Shown: piece by piece, positions 8,383-16,421 of the stretch | How positions within the stretch are numbered: position 1 is the first letter of the stretch | Layout of the letters: each line of letters begins with the position of its first letter | Assembly (NCBI GenBank): GCA_002407775.1 | Contig: DHOP01000091.1 | Span: 1 to 19,204 of the forward strand | Direction of reading: 5' to 3' | Source: Prevotella sp. UBA5387 | Lineage (GTDB): Bacteria > Bacteroidota > Bacteroidia > Bacteroidales > Bacteroidaceae | DNA length: 19,204 bases | Notes under the pieces: model-generated | The model's database searches: none | What the model was told of the DNA's origin: nothing | The model's input: the letters and a program-made list of their open reading frames with translations, nothing else | Translations under genes and position numbers: made by a program

Positions 8383-8498
8383 GGTTCTTTTCCCTCTTTT
8401 ATATGAAGTTCGATATAATCCATTTGAACATGAGTAAACAAAGCTAAAAGGGGGTACCGATACTGATTACATTTAGGAAAAGAGAAGTGAAAAGAACC
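8383..8498. repeat. Long-range inverted repeat directly after the tamB stop codon
   Basis: GGTTCTTTTC (8383-8392) is the exact reverse complement of GAAAAGAACC (8489-8498). CTCTTTT (8394-8400) is likewise complementary to AAAAGAG (8478-8484). Together they form a 17-bp stem with a small asymmetric internal loop around about 77 bases. On the minus strand the closing arm is followed by TTTTGATTG, so it may protect or end the tamB transcript. A -7 box lies inside the loop. Confidence 0.4.
8439..8446 (-). promoter_or_regulatory. Candidate promoter inside the intergenic region, -7 element TAGCTTTG
   Basis: On the minus strand this is an exact TAnnTTTG match. A transcript starting around 8432 would run through the hairpins at 8335-8356 and 8293-8325 toward hflX. 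No clear TTTG is found at -33, so the site is only a candidate. It would make either a separate sRNA or a hflX leader of roughly 270 bases. Confidence 0.3.
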
Positions 8499-8502
8499 GC
8501 TC

Positions 8503-11500
8503 TTATTTCGCAGAAGAGGGTGATGCCGTTTGTTTTTTCTGCTTCTGACGAATACCGAAGAGGGATTTCCAATTCTCAAAATCTTTCTTCACGATGAAGC
8601 CTATACCTTGTGTGGCAAGCGAGTTACGGGTGAAATAACGATCGCTGGTCTGGTTGTAAACGTGAATACTGAGGTTGCCATTCGGTGTGATGAGATAACG
8701 AAGGTCAAAGTCTCCAATAAACGATGTGGTGGCTCGGTTATTATCTCTATAACCGAACTGACCATCAACGAGTAGTCGATTGTTGAGTAATCGGCCGCTG
8801 AGTAGCCCTTCATATTCAGCATTGTTCCAGCCTTCTGCACCAGTTGATATGTTGGCTCCAAAGTTCCAGTTGTTGTTTTTCACCATCGAGCCAAGTAGAG
8901 TGTTAATCTGTTGGCTAATTTGTCCACTGAGAATACTCTGCATGGCCAGATTTGTCTGATTGTTGGAAGTACTCCCAGAGCTGGCATTATTGGTGGGTTG
9001 TGCATAGAATCGACCAACGGCGAGTAGGTAGAGCACCTGTTGATTCATCTCTTCCTCGCTATTGATGAGGCTGTAAATCATTTGTTTGGCGTCAGTAGTA
9101 ACCGTAGGCAAATCGAGACTAAAGTCAATCTTTGGTGCCAAAGGAGTGCCAGTGATGTTCATTAGGCAGTCAACCCTGATATTGTTGGAGGTGAAATTAC
9201 GGCCTATCTGGAGGTCGGAGAGGCTTACAGAGTTTACGGTATATTGTGCATTGAGGTCAAGACGGGCAGCCTCGGGGTTGCCTCCGAAGGCGATGGAACC
9301 GCCTTGTGTAAAGGTGAAGTCGCGTTTGATGAAGTTCTGAATGGTGAGCTTATAGACGCCATGGTCTATGAGATAGTTGCCAAATATATTCAGTTCTCCT
9401 CTATTATAGAACGAAGCTCGCAAGGCTCCTGAACCGTTGAGTGAGATGTAGTCACCAGATCGACGGTCCATCAGAATCTTTAATGTCGCGTCAGGTGTGG
9501 CATTGATGAGGAAGTTGATGTGTATGTCGGATGAGTTTACTGCTCCATTAGAGGTGCCGTTGCCATTTTTTTGAGTGGCCTGCGTAATGTTTGTGACCAA
9601 TGAGTTTGCCACAACATTGTTGGGAGAAGACCAATGGATGAAGTCATGCTTATTGATGACTTCGGGCGAGGAAATGTCGTAGACTATCTGCGAACCACGC
9701 TCCGGAGTTATATTGACATCGATGTTAACATCTCCGCCACTACCCTTGACATCCACATAGCCTGTGCCATAAACTGTTCCATAGAATGTATTGCCATAAG
9801 TTGGTCCCCAGTCGTAGGCAAGGAGGTTGTTGGCTTGGGTTCGGATGGCATAGCTTAAATTAGTAAGATTCTTGTGATAGAGGCTGCCACTGACCATACC
9901 AATATTACCATTTCGATCGTAAATACTATCGCCGCCGAATCTTATCTCATCGACCAAACAACGTATTGTATCTCTCCGAAGTTTATATTCGGTATTGAGT
10001 GGTGTAAGTCTGAGCGAGCCATCGACCACCAGTTGGCCTGTGAGATTAAGCTTCTTAAGGTCTCCCCACAACCGCACCATACCGTTGGCAGTTATGTTCG
10101 TATGATCCATAAAAGTAGAACAGAAGCTCTCTACGAATTCTCCGCGGGTGTTGTTGGCGTGTATAGCAAGATCAATATAGTTGCGTTTAGGCGACACATA
10201 ACCCACAATCATCGTGGTTCGTGGTTGTGTGGTATGGTCTGCCAAGGTCAAGGTGTCGATGGCCTGTGCATCGATGTCAATCTGCTCCTGAGCTCGGTTC
10301 CAATCAACCAGTGCATGAAGAGTACCCATTCGTCCGTCTTGAAAGTGGAAATCCTCTACATCCAAATTACCTTGGGCATCAGGCGTACCGAAAAGATTGG
10401 ATAGATAGGCGCGCCCTGAGGCATGACCACTGAACTTCACGGCACGGAAATTGACGAGGTTGAGCAGATAGGCCACGTTAACATGGTCGAGGTCCACCTG
10501 CAAGGAATCGGATGTGCTTTTCGAGGTAACACCGTTTATACTTATGCGTTGATTGCCACCGGAGACAAAGAAGTCGTTGACTTCAAGATGGTCTTTGCTA
10601 TAGACGACGTTGGAAGGATGGATGGTGAAGGTGCTGTCGCCAATGCTCACTTCAGAGGGACTGATATTTATATGCGCCTCGGCCATGCTATTGTTGCCTC
10701 GATGAAAAGTTACCATAGAGTTGAGGCGCCCTTTAAGTCTTTGAATAGCAGCATGGTTATCCAAGGTGAGCACGGACGTGAGCTGGTCGTCTTTGGCGGA
10801 AGCCTCGAAGCGATAGTCTGTTCCAATGCCGTTTGACCCCACCTTCACCATGCTAATGTCAGCGTTAAGCTGGTCGTCGGGTGATGAAACCATGACCGAC
10901 ACATCCTTGTAAATGGAGTTGTTATATACGATTTTTGGTGCGAAAATGTTGGCTTCTACCTTTCGCCCGTTTTGACTTGTGGAAGCAGAAAGGTTTAGTG
11001 GCTGTGTAAGGGTAATGTTAGCACCGAAAAATTCACGCAACCAGTCAGTCCGTGTTACAGTGCCTCGAAGCGAGAAGTCGTTGCCCACAGTGCGATGATA
11101 CCTGATGTTGGTAAGCTGCTGGATACTGGGAAGCTTGCTCGCAACAGCGTTTTTCAACGTCTGTATCAATGTGGAATAGTCGAAACGACCACTCAATGAC
11201 ACATCTGCAAAGTCACTGTTGAGAGTCAGATAATGGCCTTCACGGTTGTTGCCAGCTCGCAAGCGTAGGGAGTCGAGGGTGTATTGACCTTTTTCTGATG
11301 TCTTAGTCAGTTGGTCCACATTTACATGACCTACAACGCTGTTAAGGTCTCGGCCAGTGAATGAAGCCGCAATGTTGGCAGTGTATGAAGCCTCACCCAA
11401 TTGCTTCTTGAGCAAATGGAGCGCGGAAGGCATGAAGTGGGAGATGGTAGCAGTGAGGTTTGCGGCTGTGGAATGGGTGTTAGTATTGAGCGAACCCTTG

Positions 11501-12981
11501 ATATCGGCTGCTAAATTCGGATCGTCGATGCTAAGCGTCCCATCTAACAGACCGCGGTTGAATGTGCCGTCAAGGTTTATATTTTGATAGTTATAGCCGT
11601 TGAAGTCAATGTCGGTAATTGTCCCTTGTGCCTTGTAAAACTTGTGATTAATGTTGCCCGACACATTGATGTCTGTGATTAGCTTTCCAAATTGATCGTT
11701 ATTGAGAAGTTGGCGGAGGTCAAACCCGTTGGTCGCCACATGGCCTATGAATTTGCCGTTGTTCATGGCAAAATCTACGTCTGCATTGCCGGTGCCCGAT
11801 TGCAAGGTTCCTTTGGTACTAAAGGCGCGACCTTGCCCGCTCGCCTTACCACGGTAGCTAAAGTATTGCATGCGTCCCACGATGTCGGGAATATCCGATG
11901 CCAAGAGCCCCATGCCGTCTCTGTCGACAGTAAGTTCACTAATATTGATCATCCATTGGAGTGTGGATCCTATCTTGTTAAGTTCTCCACTTAGTGACAC
12001 GTGAAAGTCTGCAGGTGCTGAGAATGTCTGGTGTTGCAATGACTTTGGCATGGAAGCCTCAAAGCGTTGCAACGAAAGTGTATGGTCCGTGCCAGAGAAT
12101 GATGAGCGAACTAATACAGGTTTACTGAACTTTCGAGCCTTCGGTACTAAGGCGAGAATGTCATTTGGTAAGATGCTAGATGGTAAGATACTTCCCGTGT
12201 AATTCAAGCTGCCAGGGGTTAATTTGCCGTCTTGTAGTCGGTAAGAGGCATTAATGTCACCCAGACTCAATCGTGAAGCAGGTAGCTGCAGATCAAGATC
12301 AGTCAGTGCGGCATGCGTTTTATTGGCTGCCAACTTGAACGTGAATGAGCGAATGTTTAGGCCAGCTTGCTCGTTGAGCGACAAACGCTTGACATAAAGG
12401 TTCAGCGAGTCGTCACGAAGAGCATTTAATAGTATGTGCGAACTAAGGTTTTTGACATGCAGATGGTTTATGTCAAATGAGGATTTTCGGGGTTGATCCA
12501 ACTGATTGTAGCTCAGTTCCCCATGTCGAATGATGAGGCTCCGTAGGGTGATGTCAAGAGGACGATGCTGTGTGGTATCTTTGGAGGCCAGCGAGTCAAG
12601 CACGAATTGGAAGTTGGGCTTGGCATCCGCAGTCTCCTTATATAGATTGGCATTGAGGCCAAAAAGCTGGGCAGAAGATATGGATACGCGGCCGCGAATC
12701 AGTTCTATGTAATCAAACTTGGCAGAAAGACGCGTCGCTCGCAAAAGAGGTTTCCCTTTTTGGTCGAGCAAATGCACATCATCAATGATGATTCGATTAA
12801 ACAATCCGAGGTCCACACGCCCCACATGCACCTTTGTATTAAGCTTATGCGAAAGTGCCGTTGCCACTTGGTCGCCAATCGACGACTGCACAACGGGGAT
12901 ATTGATGAGGATAGCCAACGCTAAATATAGGCCCACTAGGACCCATATCACCACATTAATATAATGTATAATCGTTTTCAA
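8503..12981 (-). CDS. tamB: Translocation/assembly module TamB (DUF490, AsmA-like)
   Basis: This giant envelope protein has about 1492 residues from the proposed start. A single transmembrane helix at about 8-28 anchors it in the inner membrane. A long beta-rich repetitive body spans the periplasm. The C-terminal TamB/DUF490 domain lies from about 1161 onward, with a GGSIAFGGNPE motif near 1227-1237 and a final segment rich in Leu, Gly and Asn resembling an outer-membrane-facing strand region. TamB proteins assist outer-membrane protein assembly with a BamA-family partner and are also implicated in phospholipid transport between membranes. No partner gene is in the window. The frame stays open to 13080 (TTG), but no ATG occurs until residue 344 of that long frame. 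I chose TTG at 12981 because it places Lys-Thr just before the membrane helix; GTG at 12954 is an alternative. The gene diverges from nqrA. Identity is strong, start uncertain. Confidence 0.88.
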   Translation of the reverse strand: MKTIIHYINVVIWVLVGLYLALAILINIPVVQSSIGDQVATALSHKLNTKVHVGRVDLGLFNRIIIDDVHLLDQKGKPLLRATRLSAKFDYIELIRGRVSISSAQLFGLNANLYKETADAKPNFQFVLDSLASKDTTQHRPLDITLRSLIIRHGELSYNQLDQPRKSSFDINHLHVKNLSSHILLNALRDDSLNLYVKRLSLNEQAGLNIRSFTFKLAANKTHAALTDLDLQLPASRLSLGDINASYRLQDGKLTPGSLNYTGSILPSSILPNDILALVPKARKFSKPVLVRSSFSGTDHTLSLQRFEASMPKSLQHQTFSAPADFHVSLSGELNKIGSTLQWMINISELTVDRDGMGLLASDIPDIVGRMQYFSYRGKASGQGRAFSTKGTLQSGTGNADVDFAMNNGKFIGHVATNGFDLRQLLNNDQFGKLITDINVSGNINHKFYKAQGTITDIDFNGYNYQNINLDGTFNRGLLDGTLSIDDPNLAADIKGSLNTNTHSTAANLTATISHFMPSALHLLKKQLGEASYTANIAASFTGRDLNSVVGHVNVDQLTKTSEKGQYTLDSLRLRAGNNREGHYLTLNSDFADVSLSGRFDYSTLIQTLKNAVASKLPSIQQLTNIRYHRTVGNDFSLRGTVTRTDWLREFFGANITLTQPLNLSASTSQNGRKVEANIFAPKIVYNNSIYKDVSVMVSSPDDQLNADISMVKVGSNGIGTDYRFEASAKDDQLTSVLTLDNHAAIQRLKGRLNSMVTFHRGNNSMAEAHINISPSEVSIGDSTFTIHPSNVVYSKDHLEVNDFFVSGGNQRISINGVTSKSTSDSLQVDLDHVNVAYLLNLVNFRAVKFSGHASGRAYLSNLFGTPDAQGNLDVEDFHFQDGRMGTLHALVDWNRAQEQIDIDAQAIDTLTLADHTTQPRTTMIVGYVSPKRNYIDLAIHANNTRGEFVESFCSTFMDHTNITANGMVRLWGDLKKLNLTGQLVVDGSLRLTPLNTEYKLRRDTIRCLVDEIRFGGDSIYDRNGNIGMVSGSLYHKNLTNLSYAIRTQANNLLAYDWGPTYGNTFYGTVYGTGYVDVKGSGGDVNIDVNITPERGSQIVYDISSPEVINKHDFIHWSSPNNVVANSLVTNITQATQKNGNGTSNGAVNSSDIHINFLINATPDATLKILMDRRSGDYISLNGSGALRASFYNRGELNIFGNYLIDHGVYKLTIQNFIKRDFTFTQGGSIAFGGNPEAARLDLNAQYTVNSVSLSDLQIGRNFTSNNIRVDCLMNITGTPLAPKIDFSLDLPTVTTDAKQMIYSLINSEEEMNQQVLYLLAVGRFYAQPTNNASSGSTSNNQTNLAMQSILSGQISQQINTLLGSMVKNNNWNFGANISTGAEGWNNAEYEGLLSGRLLNNRLLVDGQFGYRDNNRATTSFIGDFDLRYLITPNGNLSIHVYNQTSDRYFTRNSLATQGIGFIVKKDFENWKSLFGIRQKQKKQTASPSSAK

Positions 12982-12989
12982 TCGAAATG

Positions 12990-12997
12990 CAAAATTA
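12990..12997 (-). promoter_or_regulatory. Candidate tamB promoter, -7 element TAATTTTG
   Basis: On the minus strand this matches TAnnTTTG exactly, with TTTC (one mismatch to TTTG) about 20 bases upstream. The predicted start of transcription would fall within a few bases of the proposed TTG start at 12981, giving a leaderless or nearly leaderless message. If GTG at 12954 is used, the leader would be about 30 bases. The AT-rich setting raises the risk of a chance match. Confidence 0.4.
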
Positions 12998-13059
12998 AAA
13001 AAATAAACTCGAAATGGAAATATAACCCAATTATTTATTCCCTTTAATGGTTTTTTGCT

Positions 13060-13067
13060 TATATTTG
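13060..13067 (+). promoter_or_regulatory. Candidate upstream nqr promoter, -7 element TATATTTG
   Basis: This is an exact TAnnTTTG match on the plus strand, 78 bases upstream of the nqrA ATG. No TTTG is found at the expected -33 position, where TATT is the nearest. It would give a leader of about 70 bases and lies within the open frame upstream of the proposed tamB start. Confidence 0.4.
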
Positions 13068-13086
13068 CATCATCAAACAATCAGAT

Positions 13087-13118
13087 TTTGAACATAGTAA
13101 TTATACTAAATATCTTTA
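13087..13118 (+). promoter_or_regulatory. Candidate nqr operon promoter, TTTG-N20-TATCTTTA
   Basis: TTTG at 13087-13090 is followed after exactly 20 bases by TATCTTTA at 13111-13118. This matches the Bacteroidota promoter (TTTG, 19-21 spacer, TAnnTTTG) with one mismatch in the last base. The predicted leader before the nqrA ATG is about 20 bases. A 5-bp inverted repeat, TAGTA/TACTA (13095-13108), lies within the spacer. AAAGGG about 9 bases before the ATG could act as a weak ribosome binding site. Confidence 0.55.
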
Positions 13119-13145
13119 TCATTAATTTTCAATAAAGGGTTTTCT

Positions 13146-14498
13146 ATGGCAAATGTAATTAAGTTGCATAAGGGCTTAGAGATTAACTTGAAGGGGAAAG
13201 CCAAAGAAACGAAGATATTGACACTGGCATCAAAAGAGTATGGCATTGTGCCCGGAAATTTTGTTGGAGTTACACCCAAGGTTGTTGTTAAAGAGGGCAG
13301 TCACGTGCTTGCAGGTGAGGCTCTCTTTGTTAATAAGGCCTGTGAGGATGTCAAGTTTGCTTCTCCTGTCAGCGGTACAGTCTCAGCTGTCTTACGTGGC
13401 GACCGTCGAAAAGTGCTGTGTGTGAAGATACAAGCTGATGAGCAGCAAGAGGCTAAGGACTTCGGTTGTAAAGACATGAAGACACTTGATGCCGATAGTG
13501 TGAAGCAAGCGCTTCTTGAAGCAGGTCTTTTTGGCTACATCGATCAGCTCCCCTACGCCATCTCAACCACTCCCGACACTGTTCCGAGCGGCATCTACAT
13601 TTCTGCGTTGCGCGACAAACCGCTTGCTGGCGACTTTGAGTTCGAACTGCAAGGGAACGAGAACGCTTTCCAGACCGGTATCACCGCTTTGTCGAAAATT
13701 GCCCCTGTTACACTTGGTATAGGTGCAAAGCAATCGGCTCAAGCCCTTACTGGTACGCAGAATGCAGAGGTTTATGTTTTCGACGGGCCTTGTCCAGCAG
13801 GTAATGTAGGTGTTCAAATCAACAATATTGCACCTTTAGCTAAGAACGAAACCGTGTGGACGGTCGATCCGACAGCCGTTGTTTTCTTTGGCAGACTATT
13901 CCTTACGGGCAAGGTTGACTTGCGCCGCACAATTGCCATTGCCGGAAGTCAGGTCACAGAACCAGCTTATACCGAAGTACTCGTAGGCACTCCGTTAGCT
14001 GATATCTTAGCCGATCGCCTTGTAAAGAAGGAGCATGTGCGTATCATTAATGGCAATCCCCTCACTGGCCACGTCTCTGATCTGAATGGATATCTTGGTG
14101 CTCACACCTCCGAGGTTACGGTTATTCCTGAAGGAGACGACACACACGAGATGTTCGGATGGATCATGCCAAGAACAAAAGAATTCTCTACATCTCGCAG
14201 TTATTTCTCTTGGCTTCTAGGAAAGAAACGGGAATATGATCTGGATGCTCGCATTAAGGGTGGTGAACGCCATATGATCATGAGCGGAGAATATGACAAA
14301 GTGTTTCCTATAGATATCTTTCCAGAGTATCTCATCAAGGCTATCATTGCCGGAGATATCGACAAGCAGGAGCAACTTGGTATCTATGAGGTAAGTCCTG
14401 AAGACTTTGCTTTGGCTGAGTTTGTGGACTCGTCCAAGCTCCCCTTGCAGCAAATTGTGAGACAAGGATTGGACACTCTGAGAAAGGAAAACGCTTAG
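13146..14498 (+). CDS. nqrA: Na+-translocating NADH:quinone reductase subunit A
   Basis: The 450-residue NqrA is the peripheral cytoplasmic subunit of the six-subunit Na+-pumping NADH:quinone oxidoreductase, which passes electrons from NADH to (mena)quinone. It lacks a signal peptide and membrane segments. The N-terminus has the family KGLEINLKGKA block (about 9-19) and a barrel-sandwich region containing VVKEGSHVLAGEALF and SPVSGTV (73-79), as also seen in RnfC. NqrA has no redox cofactor of its own and contributes to quinone binding. It is the first gene of nqrABCDEF, 31 bases before nqrB. Length is normal for the family. The identity rests on these motifs and the unmistakable operon. Confidence 0.97.
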   Translation: MANVIKLHKGLEINLKGKAKETKILTLASKEYGIVPGNFVGVTPKVVVKEGSHVLAGEALFVNKACEDVKFASPVSGTVSAVLRGDRRKVLCVKIQADEQQEAKDFGCKDMKTLDADSVKQALLEAGLFGYIDQLPYAISTTPDTVPSGIYISALRDKPLAGDFEFELQGNENAFQTGITALSKIAPVTLGIGAKQSAQALTGTQNAEVYVFDGPCPAGNVGVQINNIAPLAKNETVWTVDPTAVVFFGRLFLTGKVDLRRTIAIAGSQVTEPAYTEVLVGTPLADILADRLVKKEHVRIINGNPLTGHVSDLNGYLGAHTSEVTVIPEGDDTHEMFGWIMPRTKEFSTSRSYFSWLLGKKREYDLDARIKGGERHMIMSGEYDKVFPIDIFPEYLIKAIIAGDIDKQEQLGIYEVSPEDFALAEFVDSSKLPLQQIVRQGLDTLRKENA

Positions 14499-14529
14499 TC
14501 GTAACATCATAATTATTCAATTCGCAACA

Positions 14530-15690
14530 ATGAATGCACTAAAAAAATATTTTGAAAGCATCCGTCCGCAGTTCGAGAAAGGCGGTAAACTTCATGCGCT
14601 ATGGAGTATTTATGATGGTTTCAGTAGCTTCTTGTTCGTACCCAACACCACATCAAAGTCGGGTGTGAGCATTCACGATGCTATCGACTCGAAGCGCATC
14701 ATGACCCTTGTGGTGCTGGCCGTTATCCCGGCTATGCTTTTCGGTATGTACAACGTGGGCTATCAGAATGCCCTTGCCGCCGGGAAATTGGCCGAGACAG
14801 GATTCTGGGCGATGTTCTTCTTTGGTTTCTTAGCTGTATTGCCAAAGATCTTGGTGAGCTATATCGTTGGCCTCGGCATCGAGTTCGCTTGGGCTCAATG
14901 GAAGCATGAGGAAATTCAGGAGGGCTTTTTGGTATCCGGTATTCTCATACCGCTTATCATACCAGTCAATACACCACTTTGGATGCTTGTCATTGCCGTT
15001 GCTTTCGCTGTGATTTTCGCAAAGGAAATCTTCGGCGGTACGGGTATGAACATCTTCAATGTGGCCATCGCCGTTCGTATGTTCCTATTCTTCTCTTACC
15101 CCGGATCGATGACTGGCGACAAATGTTGGATTTATCAAAGCAATATTTTTGGCCTTGGCTATGATCTTCCTGATACCTTTACTCAAGCGACTCCACTTGG
15201 AGCGATTGCCCAAGGTATTACTCCACATTTCTCTATGGCTGATATGTTCTGGGGTTTTATTCCTGGTTCTATTGGTGAAACTTCGGTGGTTGCCATAGCG
15301 TTGGGTGGAATCTTGCTTTTGGTCACTGGCATTGCTAGCTGGAAGACCATGTCGAGCGTATTTATTGGTGGTATTGCCATGTCGCTAATCTTCACCGCAA
15401 CAGGTCAGAGTCCTATCGTTTGGTATGAGCAACTCATCATGGGTGGCTTTATGTTTGGTGCAGTATTCATGGCCACTGACCCAGTCACATCGGCTCGAAC
15501 GGAAACAGGCAAGTGGATTTATGGTTTCTTCATTGGAGCGATGGCTATCATTGTACGTGTCATGAACCCCGGTTATCCTGAGGGCATGATGCTTGCCATC
15601 TTCTTTGGAAACATGATTGCACCATTGATAGACTACTTCGTGGTGGATGCCAACATCTCTAAGCGTGCCAAAAGAAGTGCTCGTAAATAA
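14530..15690 (+). CDS. nqrB: Na+-translocating NADH:quinone reductase subunit B
   Basis: The 386-residue integral membrane subunit has about ten hydrophobic segments from residue 57 onward. It is homologous to RnfD. NqrB carries a covalently bound FMN on a threonine, also binds riboflavin, and forms much of the Na+ path and quinone site. The flavinylation motif is QATPLG with T221 as the expected acceptor. This fits the position of T236 in the longer Vibrio cholerae protein, although the residues before it are TQ rather than the SG of the usual S(T)GAT motif. The N-terminal cytoplasmic segment (about 1-55) is typical. FMN attachment needs ApbE, not encoded here. The gene lies 31 bases after nqrA and 24 before nqrC. 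Confidence 0.97.
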   Translation: MNALKKYFESIRPQFEKGGKLHALWSIYDGFSSFLFVPNTTSKSGVSIHDAIDSKRIMTLVVLAVIPAMLFGMYNVGYQNALAAGKLAETGFWAMFFFGFLAVLPKILVSYIVGLGIEFAWAQWKHEEIQEGFLVSGILIPLIIPVNTPLWMLVIAVAFAVIFAKEIFGGTGMNIFNVAIAVRMFLFFSYPGSMTGDKCWIYQSNIFGLGYDLPDTFTQATPLGAIAQGITPHFSMADMFWGFIPGSIGETSVVAIALGGILLLVTGIASWKTMSSVFIGGIAMSLIFTATGQSPIVWYEQLIMGGFMFGAVFMATDPVTSARTETGKWIYGFFIGAMAIIVRVMNPGYPEGMMLAIFFGNMIAPLIDYFVVDANISKRAKRSARK

Positions 15691-15714
15691 GGATTTAATG
15701 ATGAATTCACAAGC

Positions 15715-16416
15715 ATGAAAACAAATTCTAATACATATACCATCATCTATTCATCCGTTTTAGTGGTGGTTGTGGCTTTCCTGCTCGCGTTTGTCTTTCA
15801 GGCTCTCAAGCCTGCACAAGATGTGAACGTGGCGCTGGACAAGCAAAAACAGATACTTTATTCGCTCAATATCCGTGGTCTCGACAATGTTGCAGCTGCC
15901 GCCAAATATAAGGAGGTTGTTATTGCCGACGATATCATCGATAGCAATGACAAGGTTGTAAAGGCTGGTAGCCAAGGTGGAACCGAAGCAGGTTTCATGT
16001 TAAACTCTGCCGATTATAAGGCAGGAAAGCTCGCTTTGTTCCGTTGCAAGGTTGATGGAAAGATTAAATATGTCATTCCTGTTTATGGAATGGGTCTTTG
16101 GGGTCCTATCAATGGCTATCTTGCTATCAATGATGATAAGGTAACGGTCTTTGGCGCATATTTTAACCATGAAAGCGAGACAGCCGGATTGGGCGCTGAA
16201 ATCAAGGACAACCAAAAATGGCAGGAGAAGTTTCAAGGTAAGAAGTTGTTCAAGGCAGGCGACAATCAGAATATTGCCTTATCTACGCCAAAGAAAATTG
16301 ACGACCCCACGACACAAGTTGATGCCGTATCTGGTGCAACACTTACCTCGAATGGCGTTACTGCAATGTTCAAGGAAGGCCTGACGAAGTATATGAAATT
16401 CTTAAATGATAAATAA
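15715..16416 (+). CDS. nqrC: Na+-translocating NADH:quinone reductase subunit C
   Basis: The 233-residue subunit has a single N-terminal transmembrane helix (about 9-30) and a large periplasmic FMN-binding domain. The flavinylation motif SGATLT at 206-211 is intact, with T209 as the covalent FMN acceptor, matching the role of T225 in Vibrio cholerae NqrC. The conserved GMGLWGPINGYLAI block (about 125-138) and ETAGLGAEI (about 155-163) are typical of NqrC/RnfG FMN-binding domains. Electrons are thought to move from the NqrD/E iron-sulfur centre to this FMN and on to NqrB. It starts 24 bases after nqrB and ends 5 bases before nqrD, so it is co-transcribed. Confidence 0.97.
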   Translation: MKTNSNTYTIIYSSVLVVVVAFLLAFVFQALKPAQDVNVALDKQKQILYSLNIRGLDNVAAAAKYKEVVIADDIIDSNDKVVKAGSQGGTEAGFMLNSADYKAGKLALFRCKVDGKIKYVIPVYGMGLWGPINGYLAINDDKVTVFGAYFNHESETAGLGAEIKDNQKWQEKFQGKKLFKAGDNQNIALSTPKKIDDPTTQVDAVSGATLTSNGVTAMFKEGLTKYMKFLNDK

Positions 16417-16421
16417 CGACT

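Larger units (their letters stand above)
8161..8502. other. 342-base structured intergenic region between tamB and hflX
   Basis: No convincing gene lies here. On the plus strand I see five inverted repeats. (1) 8205-8229 is a bulged 9-bp stem followed by T7 on the plus strand. (2) GCCATG/CATGGC occurs at 8270-8283. (3) A 14-bp stem with one G-T pair spans 8293-8325 with loop CCATA. (4) A 7-bp stem at 8335-8355 competes with an alternative 6-bp stem at 8339-8356. (5) A long-range pair joins 8383-8400 to 8478-8498. The hexamer GCCCAT occurs at 8305-8310 and 8343-8348 and is complementary to ATGGGC at 8273-8278, allowing mutually exclusive folds. AAACGCA occurs twice (8285-8291, 8334-8340). The region could hold an sRNA, a leader RNA or tamB 3' structures. 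No known riboswitch was recognised. Confidence 0.5.

Noticed and set aside
8161..8502. Known riboswitch or housekeeping RNA (TPP, cobalamin, FMN, SRP RNA, 6S) in the intergenic region
   Set aside because: None of the conserved sequence cores I know for these classes is present; the region is reported only as unexplained structure.
8370..8579. 69-codon minus-strand open frame overlapping the tamB 3' end
   Set aside because: It overlaps tamB in another frame, has biased composition (Lys, Arg, His, Phe) and no recognisable family; the sequence is better explained by tamB and the inverted repeats.
9874..10404. 176-codon plus-strand open frame inside tamB
   Set aside because: Antisense shadow of the long beta-rich TamB frame; no domain, promoter or ribosome binding site supports it.
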